Of a stretch of DNA of 32,278 nucleotides, positions 14,183 to 21,550 are shown in pieces (position 1 is the first letter of the stretch; each line of letters begins with the position of its first letter). The notes beneath the pieces were generated by a model, which searched no databases, was not told the origin of the DNA, and was given only the letters and a program-made list of their open reading frames with translations. The position numbers were made by a program, and so were the translations under genes. This stretch comes from a virus, in the IMG/VR virus record IMGVR_UViG_3300027759_000278, positions 1 to 32,278 of that record; one strand, 5' to 3'.

Positions 14183-14939
14183 CTTTAACACCCCCGCAAA
14201 CCACCTGCACAGCCTCGCAAGAGGGGAACGCCTAAAGCGTTCGGCATCTGAAAAGTGCCGTAAGCAGAATGGACAAGCCCTGTCTACACAGGGAGTATTC
14301 TTGCGCCGAAGATTAGCCTGCCTTTTCCGCAGGACGGACGGAATGGGGTGAACGAAATTGCAAGGTCTGGTCGCCAGCAATCATCCCGTGTCCAAAACGG
14401 GGAAAGATGCCAGCGAAGATACTGACCCCAAGACGCTTGTGCAGACAAGGCGGGTGGGACAAATAACCTCCGGGTTCCCACCTGCAAAGGCGCAAGATAT
14501 TTAACTTTCGTGGCGTTGACCACGAGCGACCCGCCGGAATATGGCGGAATTAGTCGTGTGGTTGGTTTCCTCTACTGCCTTGGGCGTTAGAACTCACCGC
14601 AGAAGGGGTTGTAGTCTCATCGTCCGCCGGGTGCTTGGTTAACCACCAAGCCGAGTTGCGGAATAAGCGTGAGGCAAAACCAAATGCGGCTTCCGTGAGG
14701 TGGCCTTTGCAATCGGTGTTGCAGGGAAACCCTGCGACATCGCCAGAGGGGAGCGAGTTCGCTACTCGTTTATGGTTTCTCTCTGGTAAATCTTTGGTTT
14801 GGCTGACGAAAGGAGCAGGGCCGGGAAACCGCCTGCCCATCACCGCGACAAGTCCTACGGGATACGACGCTCTGGGAGATAATGGGGTCGTCCAGCAAAC
14901 CTCCAATTTCGGTTGTAAGTGCATAAGGGTTGTTGGTCT

Positions 14940-14974
14940 GGCTCCACCTCAATTAACCGGGGTGGGGCCTTTTT
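14940..14974 (+). terminator. strong terminator of the long RNA
   Basis: GGCTCCACCTC (14940-14950) pairs along all 11 positions (two as G-T) with GGGGTGGGGCC (14959-14969) around an 8-base loop, followed by TTTTT. It ends the untranslated region 40 bases before the first head gene. Confidence 0.9.
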
Positions 14975-15013
14975 GTTTACAGCCTACAGCGTTGACACCC
15001 GGCAAGACTTGCA

Positions 15014-15265
15014 ATGCCAGCATCCGGAATATTCGTCGGACTTCCCCAAGCAACGATTGAAGCAATCCGCGACAAAGCAGTTGCGCTCATCCTTGAAGGG
15101 AAGACAATTATGAGTTACGGGGATGGTGCGAACAACGCCTCAAAACAATTTAGTATGCCGCCCACCCAGATGCTACAGGAAGCAAAATATGCCCTTGAGC
15201 GTCTGGCTTCTCCTACGAGAACCCGTGGCCTTTACACGAATTACAACCGCCTCGTTGACCGCTAA
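15014..15265 (+). CDS. gpW-like head-tail joining protein
   Basis: 83 residues: a helix (ATIEAIRDKAVALILEGKTI), a short beta hairpin (MSYGDGANNASKQFSM), and a second helix (PTQMLQEAKYALERLA). This is the alpha-beta-beta-alpha layout and length of lambda gpW-type head completion proteins. It lies between terminase and portal, the lambda position of gene W. The stop overlaps the portal start (TAATG). The ATG lies 16 bases after a TTGACA box and directly follows the terminator of the long RNA, so it must have its own transcription start or rely on read-through. Confidence 0.75.
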   Translation: MPASGIFVGLPQATIEAIRDKAVALILEGKTIMSYGDGANNASKQFSMPPTQMLQEAKYALERLASPTRTRGLYTNYNRLVDR

Positions 15266-17031
15266 TGCCTCCGGAAGCACCTCGACCCAAGCCCACGACG
15301 GGCGGGCAAACCCCCAACTTCCTCGACAGAGTCCGTATCGGCCTGTCCAACCTCTTAAAGCCGAAGGCTTATCAAGGGGCTTTTGAGTCTACCCGTTATT
15401 CGACCCACCGCACCCGTATCGACGCTCCTCAACCGGACGACTTTCGCCGGGAGATGCAGGACTCGACTCGCCGGGAGATGGTTCGCTTGTCGCGCTGGTT
15501 GGAAAAGAACAACGGCCTCTACAAGCAGATGTTCAAGGATACCTCCATCTACACAGTTGGTGATGGGATAAGCCTACAATGTTTGGGAGGCGACTACGAA
15601 TGGCAGTCGCTGGTTGAAGCAGAGTGGGAGCAAGAGTGTGAAGCCCCAGAAGTGACCGGACGCTTCTCGATGCTGGAATGTCAGTATATGATTTCGGAAG
15701 CCATCGACAGAGACGGCGAGATATTTGCCATCAAGACCAAACGGGGCGGTCAGCCAAAGTTCCAACTTGTCGAAACGCATAGAGTCGAAACACCGCCAGA
15801 CCTATACCAGAACACGGAAATCTCTGATGGCATCCGTTACAACAAGTTGGGTCAGCCAATGGCTTACTATGTCAAGCAAGCCGGAGGCAGTTACACGCTT
15901 ATTCCCGCATCCTCGATGATGCACATTTACGAGGCCGAATATATTTCGCAGTCTCGCGCATACCCGCCTCATCAGCACGCTATCAATAATTTGCGAGACG
16001 AAATGGACTTGCTGGCGATGGAGAAGGTCGCGGCGAAAGACAACGCCCGCACATCTCGTGTCCTCAAGGTCGAGGATACAAAGATGGATACAGGTGACTT
16101 GGGCATTGGCCAACCTCTTGGCCCCGGCAACTCCACCACAGTTCCTACTGACCCGGATACCCTTAATCGAGTTCTTGGTGGCGTGACCGCAGTTTTACAA
16201 AACAATGAGTCCCTCGTCTCGTATGTCTCGGCTCGTCCATCGTCTGCTTTTACAGGTTTTATTGACCATCTTCGACGCGACTCGGTTATGGGTGGCTTGC
16301 CCTATGAGTTTGTGGCTGACCCGACTCGTGCGGGGGGTGCTTCTGTTCGTTTGGTAGTGGCCAAGGCCGGAAGATATTTCGCGCATCGTCAGAATATTAT
16401 CATCCATCGCTTCCTCAATGAATACTTCAAGTATTGGATGGGGGTTAAAATCAAGCAGGGTGAAATTAAGAACGCCAAGAATTGGTGGAAGTGTGAGTGG
16501 GTGACACCTAAATCAGTCACAGTCGATGCGGGCCGGGATGCCGCTAACGAGCGGGCCGACCTTGATATGGGTCGTCAACCTCCGTCCGACGATATGCAGG
16601 CTCGTGGTTATTCCTTTGAGAAGACTGTCCGCAAGACGGCCAGAGACTTTGCTTACATCAAGCGTGTGTCCGAGGAGACGGGTGTCGCTGAAGACAAACT
16701 TTGGCGTAAGTCCCCTGTCGGTGGAGGCGGTGGTGCGCCCGGTGCGCCTCAACCCGGTCAGCCCGGTGGCCCTGCGACCATTCCCGAAGGTGCATTGGGT
16801 GTTGTTATGCCCGGCCCCGACGGCCAACCGCAAATTGTCCCCATTGATAAGATTGCTCCGCAGGAGCCAGAGCCGGAGAAAGATGCTCTCACAAATATGG
16901 AGCCGGAACTGTCTGCGCCCGATTATACAAGCCCTGTAACCCCGATTAACGAGATGGGCGGGGGCGTTGACAACCTTCCAAAACAGAACCCCGGCCTGTC
17001 CCGAAGCCGAGAGCAACCCTACAACCGATGA
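15265..17031 (+). CDS. portal protein, lambda family
   Basis: 588 residues. The lambda gpB-type features are RREMVRLSRWLEKNNGLYKQ near residue 70, AEWEQECEAPEVTGRFSM, EAIDRDGEIFAIK, a core with MHIYEAEYISQSRAYPP, and AAKDNARTSRVLKVED. The portal forms the 12-mer ring through which DNA enters and leaves. The C-terminal 110 residues are Pro/Gly-rich, with GGGGGAPGAPQPGQPGGPA near residue 490, and probably disordered. It overlaps the upstream gene by one base (TAATG) and the protease gene by four (ATGA), typical of a co-translated head operon. Confidence 0.94.
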   Translation: MPPEAPRPKPTTGGQTPNFLDRVRIGLSNLLKPKAYQGAFESTRYSTHRTRIDAPQPDDFRREMQDSTRREMVRLSRWLEKNNGLYKQMFKDTSIYTVGDGISLQCLGGDYEWQSLVEAEWEQECEAPEVTGRFSMLECQYMISEAIDRDGEIFAIKTKRGGQPKFQLVETHRVETPPDLYQNTEISDGIRYNKLGQPMAYYVKQAGGSYTLIPASSMMHIYEAEYISQSRAYPPHQHAINNLRDEMDLLAMEKVAAKDNARTSRVLKVEDTKMDTGDLGIGQPLGPGNSTTVPTDPDTLNRVLGGVTAVLQNNESLVSYVSARPSSAFTGFIDHLRRDSVMGGLPYEFVADPTRAGGASVRLVVAKAGRYFAHRQNIIIHRFLNEYFKYWMGVKIKQGEIKNAKNWWKCEWVTPKSVTVDAGRDAANERADLDMGRQPPSDDMQARGYSFEKTVRKTARDFAYIKRVSEETGVAEDKLWRKSPVGGGGGAPGAPQPGQPGGPATIPEGALGVVMPGPDGQPQIVPIDKIAPQEPEPEKDALTNMEPELSAPDYTSPVTPINEMGGGVDNLPKQNPGLSRSREQPYNR

Positions 17032-18011
17032 TTAGAAACGATTTGTGTTATGCTCTTGCCGCTGGACGGCCAATGCTCATTGACCCTTTGAAGGCCAAGT
17101 CGTTTTTGGCTAACGCCAATGCTATTCTTGCTAACCCAGACCTTGCCCTACTGTTACAGAGGGGTGCTAACCAGAAAGCCAAGCAGGCCACAGGGACTCG
17201 TGCTGACGAAGACGATGTTGAGCCTGCACCCGGTCAGCCGATGGCTGGTGCAGAGTCTATGGCCAAGGATTGCACCCCATATGTCAGAGATGGCATCGGG
17301 ATTATCCCTGTTCGTGGGGTAATTGGTAAAGGCCTATCGTATCTGGAGTCGATGCTCGGCTGTGCCGACATTGATGTTATTTCCAGACAACTTGATACTT
17401 GGAAGGAACGGGACGACATCTTTGAAATCTTGTTCGATATCGACTCCGGCGGTGGCTCTACCACGGGTCTTGAGGAACTTGCCAAGAAAATCCGCACATA
17501 TAACAAGGTAACCATCGGCTTTACCGAAAGCGATTGTGGCTCCGCCGCATATTGGATTGGTTCGCAATGTAAGCGATTTGTATGCACCCCCAGCGCAAGC
17601 GTGGGAGCGTGTGGCGTGTATATCACCCTTACCGATGAGTCGGAAAAGTGGGCCAAGGAAGGGAAGTCCCAAGTGGTAATCAAATCCGGCAAGTATAAAG
17701 CGGCTGGAGTGGAGGGGACAAAACTTACCGACGCTCAATATGAAGACCTTCAACGAGAGGTCGATGAATTGCATAGCCGTTTTATCCGGGATGTGCGTTC
17801 TGTTCGTCAATTTGCAGAGATTGAAGACCTACAGGGCCAATCGTTCTACGGCGACTTTGCCGCCGCTCGTGGTCTGGCTACCGGAGTCGTAGACTCCCTT
17901 GAGGCCCTCATCGAAGATATCAAGTCTACCCGGCGTTTCGCAGTCACGAATACGCTACCGACTTACTATCAATCGAATAACATTATTACCAACAACCCCT
18001 ACGCGGGTTGA
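17028..18011 (+). CDS. S49 family prohead protease (gpC-like)
   Basis: 327 residues. The S49 signatures are GIIPVRGVIGKGL (about 85-97), FDIDSGGGSTTG, DCGSAAYWIGS with the probable nucleophile Ser172, PSASVGACGVYI, and the basic strand IKSGKYKAAGVEG with candidate catalytic Lys222 or Lys224. In lambda the matching gpC cleaves scaffold and portal inside the prohead, and the scaffold is made from an internal start of the same gene. Here no scaffold extension is present; a separate scaffold-like gene follows after 21 bases. The N-terminal 70 residues are not part of the protease core. Confidence 0.92.
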   Translation: MIRNDLCYALAAGRPMLIDPLKAKSFLANANAILANPDLALLLQRGANQKAKQATGTRADEDDVEPAPGQPMAGAESMAKDCTPYVRDGIGIIPVRGVIGKGLSYLESMLGCADIDVISRQLDTWKERDDIFEILFDIDSGGGSTTGLEELAKKIRTYNKVTIGFTESDCGSAAYWIGSQCKRFVCTPSASVGACGVYITLTDESEKWAKEGKSQVVIKSGKYKAAGVEGTKLTDAQYEDLQREVDELHSRFIRDVRSVRQFAEIEDLQGQSFYGDFAAARGLATGVVDSLEALIEDIKSTRRFAVTNTLPTYYQSNNIITNNPYAG

Positions 18012-18032
18012 CAACTATACATTATCAATCAT

Positions 18033-19616
18033 ATGAGCAACAAGTCCGTTGAAGCCCAACTCAAGGAAGCCATCGAAGCGTCGAAGCAGACCCTCGCCCT
18101 TTCTGAACAGGTAACCACCCTCGCTTCCGAGAAGGAAACCCTCTCCAAGCGTCTCGCCGAAATCGAGTCCGCGCTCGCCCCCAAGGCCGAAGTGGCTTCC
18201 GGTAACCAAGTGGTTATCACCCAACTCGCTCAACTGATTGCCGAGCGCGACCTGCAAGCCAAGCAGATTTCTGACCTTAAGGCCGCTACTGAAGCCGTCA
18301 CCAAGGCTCTGGCCACCCAGACTATTGCCCGCTCCGAAGCGAAGGCCGCGAAGGCCGACCTCAAGGAATACATCGAACAGCAGAAGGAAGACGAAGAAGC
18401 CGAAGATTGCGCCCCGATGAAGGGTAAGAAGTCCAAGGCCGAGATGCCCCAATTCATCAAGGACAAGATTGACGAAAAGGAAGAAGACTCTGAAGATGAA
18501 GCCTGTGGCCCGATGAAGGGCAAGAAGGCCAGCAAGGCTACTAAAGCCTACGATGGTGACTTTGGCGACCTCTCCGATGAAGAAGTCCAAATGATTAAGC
18601 AGTATCGCCGTCAGAATGGCGAAGACGACTACGAGGCCAAGAAGGCCAAGAAGGCCGACTCCGAACTGTCTGCTCCTACTGAAGAAGACGACAAGAACTT
18701 TGACAAGTCCATTCCCGGACAGCCTTTGGCCCCCTCCGGCAAAAAGGCGAAGAAGGCTGACAGCAATCTGTCCAACCCGACTGTCGAAGAAGGTAAGAAC
18801 TTTGATAAAGAACTCCCGCAGGGTGGTCTTGACCCGGAGAAGAACAATGTGAACGAAGACAATACCACTTCTCCTACTATGGCCAAGAGCGCAAAGAAGG
18901 CCAAGATGAAGGGCGAGCAGAAGGAAGATGAAACCGATGTTGAAGAAATCATCGAGTCTCCCGATATGCAGAAGGAAGAAGGCGAAGAACACGACCACGA
19001 GAAGACTCTCTCCAAGCCGGAAGGCAAAAAGGCCAAGAAGGCTGAAGATAACTCTATCGGTGGCGTGAACAAGAACGATGTCACGGGTCAACCCGACCAA
19101 GATGACGAGGAGTCCTTCCTCAACAAGAAGGATGCCAAGGGCAAGGCCAAGAAGGCCGACGAGTCCGAAGCCCCTATGCCTGTCGCCCAAGAAGTTGCTC
19201 TCGACCCGGTTGAAGCCGCAGTCCAGAAGTTTGCCTCCCTCGCTCAAGCGAAGGCCAAGGCTGAACAAGAAATGAGCGGTGTGCGCGAAATGCTTGCCCT
19301 CGAAACCAAGGCCAAGGGCGAAGCCCAAGCCGCTGTCCAAGCCCTGCACGCCAAGTTTGAAGCCCTTATGGGTAAGGTTGCCGCTATCGAAGCAGGCGAC
19401 AAGTCTGTTGAGATGAAGGCCGCGAAGATTGTTGCGGCCCAAGGTGTTGACCCGGTTGCCTCTGCCGTCGAAGGCGGTGAAGCCGTCAAGACTGACTCCG
19501 ATATCCTCAAGGAGTTTGAAGCCATCACGGATGCTCGTGCGAAGAACAAGTTCTTCAACGCCAACCGCATCGCTATCGAACGCATCGCGCAGTCGAACCT
19601 CAAGCGTCGCTCTTAA
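18033..19616 (+). CDS. scaffold-like protein, Lys/Glu-rich with repeats
   Basis: 527 residues. The N-terminal 120 residues are a predicted coiled coil (LSEQVTTLASEKETLSKRLAEI). The middle (about 125-385) is acidic and low-complexity, with seven or so copies of a basic GKKAKKAD-like box and a longer imperfect repeat (KKADSELSAPTEEDDKNFDK and KKADSNLSNPTVEEGKNFDK). The C-terminus (about 390-527) is Ala-rich coiled coil. Position between protease and coat gene, charge and coiled coils fit an internal scaffold that the S49 protease would degrade. The regular Lys boxes in acidic linkers are unusual for scaffolds and could bind DNA or serve as cleavage sites. Confidence 0.75.
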   Translation: MSNKSVEAQLKEAIEASKQTLALSEQVTTLASEKETLSKRLAEIESALAPKAEVASGNQVVITQLAQLIAERDLQAKQISDLKAATEAVTKALATQTIARSEAKAAKADLKEYIEQQKEDEEAEDCAPMKGKKSKAEMPQFIKDKIDEKEEDSEDEACGPMKGKKASKATKAYDGDFGDLSDEEVQMIKQYRRQNGEDDYEAKKAKKADSELSAPTEEDDKNFDKSIPGQPLAPSGKKAKKADSNLSNPTVEEGKNFDKELPQGGLDPEKNNVNEDNTTSPTMAKSAKKAKMKGEQKEDETDVEEIIESPDMQKEEGEEHDHEKTLSKPEGKKAKKAEDNSIGGVNKNDVTGQPDQDDEESFLNKKDAKGKAKKADESEAPMPVAQEVALDPVEAAVQKFASLAQAKAKAEQEMSGVREMLALETKAKGEAQAAVQALHAKFEALMGKVAAIEAGDKSVEMKAAKIVAAQGVDPVASAVEGGEAVKTDSDILKEFEAITDARAKNKFFNANRIAIERIAQSNLKRRS

Positions 19617-19625
19617 TTTCCAAAT

Positions 19626-20315
19626 ATGGCCCGCTCTTACGGAGGTCGTGGTGGAGAAAGCGTCCGTCGCCGAACACCTAACACTACGGACGAAAATCTG
19701 CCTCCGCAGGCTCGTGCCAATGTCGAACGAGCCAACCGCCAAGGCGGTGAGTCTGTTGGCAACGCCGTTGCTACCCTTATGAACTCCGGTGGCGGAGAAG
19801 TCCGAGTTAAGGCCAGCGATACTGTTGGTCTTGGCTCCTTGTCCAAGTTTATGGCCAACCCTATTCTTGAAGGCGAGAATGGTGGAGCCGCCGCTCTAAT
19901 TAACGGCGAACTTAAGGTCTTTGATGCCAAGGGCAAGGAAGTAAAGTTTGGTGATACTGTCACGGCTATGGTTACCCAGAACGGCATCTCGGTTAAGATG
20001 ATGGACTCCCTTGGTCGTTTTATGCCACCTAAAGGTAAGGCTGAACTTAACCCGGAGATTACCGCTGGTGTGCTTGAAGCCTTCTACGCCCAGAAGGGCG
20101 CATCTGAAGCCAAGTTCCGTGCAGACCTTGCTGGTGCTGTTCAGCCAGATGGTTCTATCAAACTTCCGGCCTCCGGACTTTCTCTTGGCGACAAGCCGGG
20201 TAGCCTAAACGATTACATTAAGGTTGCTGGAACGGGTCGCACATCTGCCGAAAAAGACACGGCTTATTTCAAGCAACGCGCCCGCGACCTTGGCATCACA
20301 GGACTGAACGACTGA
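19626..20315 (+). CDS. MARSY-tagged head-associated protein, 229 aa
   Basis: 229 residues beginning MARSYGGRGGESVRRRTP, the same five-residue start as the genes at 1188 and 1899 and encoded by nearly the same bases. Residues 60-130 are beta-rich (GEVRVKASDTVGLG, LINGELKVFDAKGKEVKFGD); the rest is mixed. The slot between scaffold and coat gene is where lambda-like phages encode a head decoration protein (gpD), but no gpD similarity is visible. A head component or internal protein is the best guess. Confidence 0.78.
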   Translation: MARSYGGRGGESVRRRTPNTTDENLPPQARANVERANRQGGESVGNAVATLMNSGGGEVRVKASDTVGLGSLSKFMANPILEGENGGAAALINGELKVFDAKGKEVKFGDTVTAMVTQNGISVKMMDSLGRFMPPKGKAELNPEITAGVLEAFYAQKGASEAKFRADLAGAVQPDGSIKLPASGLSLGDKPGSLNDYIKVAGTGRTSAEKDTAYFKQRARDLGITGLND

Positions 20316-20369
20316 CCACAGGTTGACACTTATCAATTGTCGAACCCTTAAATAATTTATCCCTAATAT

Positions 20370-21269
20370 ATGAGTAATACACTCGGAGGCATTAACCTCA
20401 ATGTCATTGCGCAAGACTCGCTTACCACGCTTCTCGCCCAATTCCCCCTCGTCAACAAGTTCACTACGGACTTTGGTGGCGACATCCTGCAACGCGGTGA
20501 AACTGTCACTACTCGTCTCGCTTCCGGCGTTTCGGCTACTGACATTGGCGCTTCCGGCTATGCCAAGACCGCTGTCACCTCGACCCAAAAGCAAGTTACT
20601 CTTAACAAGCATAAGGGTTTCGTGATGGGCTTCTCTGATGGCGAAGTCGCCAAGGGTGGCTACGATGTCCTGCGTCGCACCTTCATCCGTCCTGCCGCTC
20701 ACGCTGTCGTGAAGGCCGTTATGGACGATGTCTTCGCCCTCGTCACCGATGCTGACTTCCCGCTCCTCGGCTACAACTCCACAGTTGCCGCTTTCGATGC
20801 CGACGCTGTCGCTGACATCTCCCAGAAACTGACCGACGCGAATGTCCCGATGGCCAATCGCTCGCTCATCATCCGTCCGGCCCTCTACACCTCGCTCGCC
20901 AAGGATAACAGCATCCAAGCGCAGTATGCTTCTGGCACTAACGCTCCTCTTACGGAGAACCTCCTGCCCCGCATCCACGGCTTTGAAATCAATCAGTATT
21001 CTGCCCTCCCCTATGGTGGCGGTCTGAATGCTAACCTCAAGGGCATCGCGGTTTCTCCGGAGTCCATCCTCATCGCGGCTCGTCTCCCTGCTACCCCGAC
21101 CAATTGGTATGGTAATGTCGCCACCGCTACTGACGCGGAGTCCGGCCTCTCCATCCAAGTCCGTGAATGGTATGACGGCGACTCCGGCGAGCAGAAACTG
21201 TCGATGTCCATCCTTTACGGCGTGGCTATCGGCAATCCGTCGAACCTCGCTCGTATCATCGCCTCGTAA
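20370..21269 (+). CDS. major capsid protein
   Basis: 299 residues, the length expected for a compact HK97-fold coat protein. The N-arm (NVIAQDSLTTLLAQFPLVNK) is followed by GETVTTRLASGV. A spine-helix-like region has VLRRTFIRPAAHAVVKAVMD (about 105-124), a P-domain-like stretch ANRSLIIRPALYTSLAKDN (about 167-185), then ENLLPRIHGFEINQYSALP and VSPESILIAARLP. The gene has its own transcript end (terminator at 21297) and a 54-base leader with a TTGACA box, as expected for a highly expressed gene. Confidence 0.9.
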   Translation: MSNTLGGINLNVIAQDSLTTLLAQFPLVNKFTTDFGGDILQRGETVTTRLASGVSATDIGASGYAKTAVTSTQKQVTLNKHKGFVMGFSDGEVAKGGYDVLRRTFIRPAAHAVVKAVMDDVFALVTDADFPLLGYNSTVAAFDADAVADISQKLTDANVPMANRSLIIRPALYTSLAKDNSIQAQYASGTNAPLTENLLPRIHGFEINQYSALPYGGGLNANLKGIAVSPESILIAARLPATPTNWYGNVATATDAESGLSIQVREWYDGDSGEQKLSMSILYGVAIGNPSNLARIIAS

Positions 21270-21274
21270 GCGAA

Positions 21275-21319
21275 GCGTCGCAAGACGCTATCAAACAGCC
21301 CCTTCACCGGGGCTTTTTT
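21275..21319 (+). terminator. terminator after the capsid gene
   Basis: A first hairpin GCGTC-GCAA-GACGC (21275-21288) is followed by AGCCCC (21297-21302) pairing with GGGGCT (21309-21314), ending in six T residues. A TTGACA box follows at 21328. Confidence 0.9.
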
Positions 21320-21349
21320 GTGCCTCGTTGACATACGACAAGTGGACAA

Positions 21350-21550
21350 ATGGGATACATTCCAAAGTATGCCACAGTCGTCATTAAAGATGGCGAAGTG
21401 GTAACCATCAAACAATTTGTCGATACTACCGAAGCACGCTTGATTTATCAAGATGCGGTCGATGCCGGGAAGGATGCTTACTATTATTTTGGCCCGATTA
21501 AGCGCAAGGCCACATTCGACAATCCGGCTCCTATTGATGTAACACTCTGA
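21350..21550 (+). CDS. small protein with the shared beta-alpha domain, copy 1
   Basis: 66 residues: YATVVIKDGEVVTIKQFVDT (strand-turn-strand), a helix (EARLIYQDAVDAG), and a third strand YYYFGPIKRK. The same order of strands and helix with similar residues is seen at the N-terminus of the next protein and in the genes at 24583 and 24875. No known family is recognised. The stop and the next ATG share bases (TGATG at about 21548-21552). The ATG is 16 bases after TTGACA and has no Shine-Dalgarno sequence. Confidence 0.75.
   Translation: MGYIPKYATVVIKDGEVVTIKQFVDTTEARLIYQDAVDAGKDAYYYFGPIKRKATFDNPAPIDVTL

Larger units (their letters stand above)
12551..14974 (+). ncRNA. giant structured non-coding RNA (GOLLD/ROOL-like candidate)
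   Basis: About 2.4 kb with no credible gene but dense RNA structure from promoter to terminator. Hairpins seen directly include CCTCTGC/GCAGGGG (12613-12631), GGGTGACA-GCAA-TGTCATCC (12727-12746) inside TCGAGG/CCTCGA (12718-12767), GGGGTT-GAGA-AGCCCC (12948-12963), GTCATCT-GAAA-GGATGAC (13470-13487), CCTC-GCAA-GAGG (14213-14224), TCGTGG/CCACGA (14507-14524) and GCTTGG/CCAAGC (14633-14651). GNRA loops are strikingly frequent. A long-range helix joins CCGC..CCTTA near 12599-12609 to TAAGG..GCGG near 12689-12700. Two tRNA-like domains and several repeated motifs lie inside. Phage GOLLD and ROOL RNAs share this size class, phage setting and tRNA association; I cannot confirm either from memory. 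It could also be two or more RNAs in tandem. Confidence 0.72.

Noticed and set aside
12403-15013. CRISPR array
   Set aside because: Repeats in this region are irregular in spacing and sequence; no regular repeat-spacer pattern exists here or elsewhere in the window.
14635-15060. 141-residue plus-strand frame
   Set aside because: It crosses the terminator at 14940-14974 and overlaps the gpW-like gene; the underlying bases form hairpins.
18015-19742. 575-residue minus-strand frame
   Set aside because: A shadow of the scaffold-like gene. Its Leu/Gly/Phe-rich repeats mirror the Lys/Glu codon bias on the plus strand.
20205-21158. 317-residue minus-strand frame
   Set aside because: Shadow of the capsid gene; no leader or promoter of its own.
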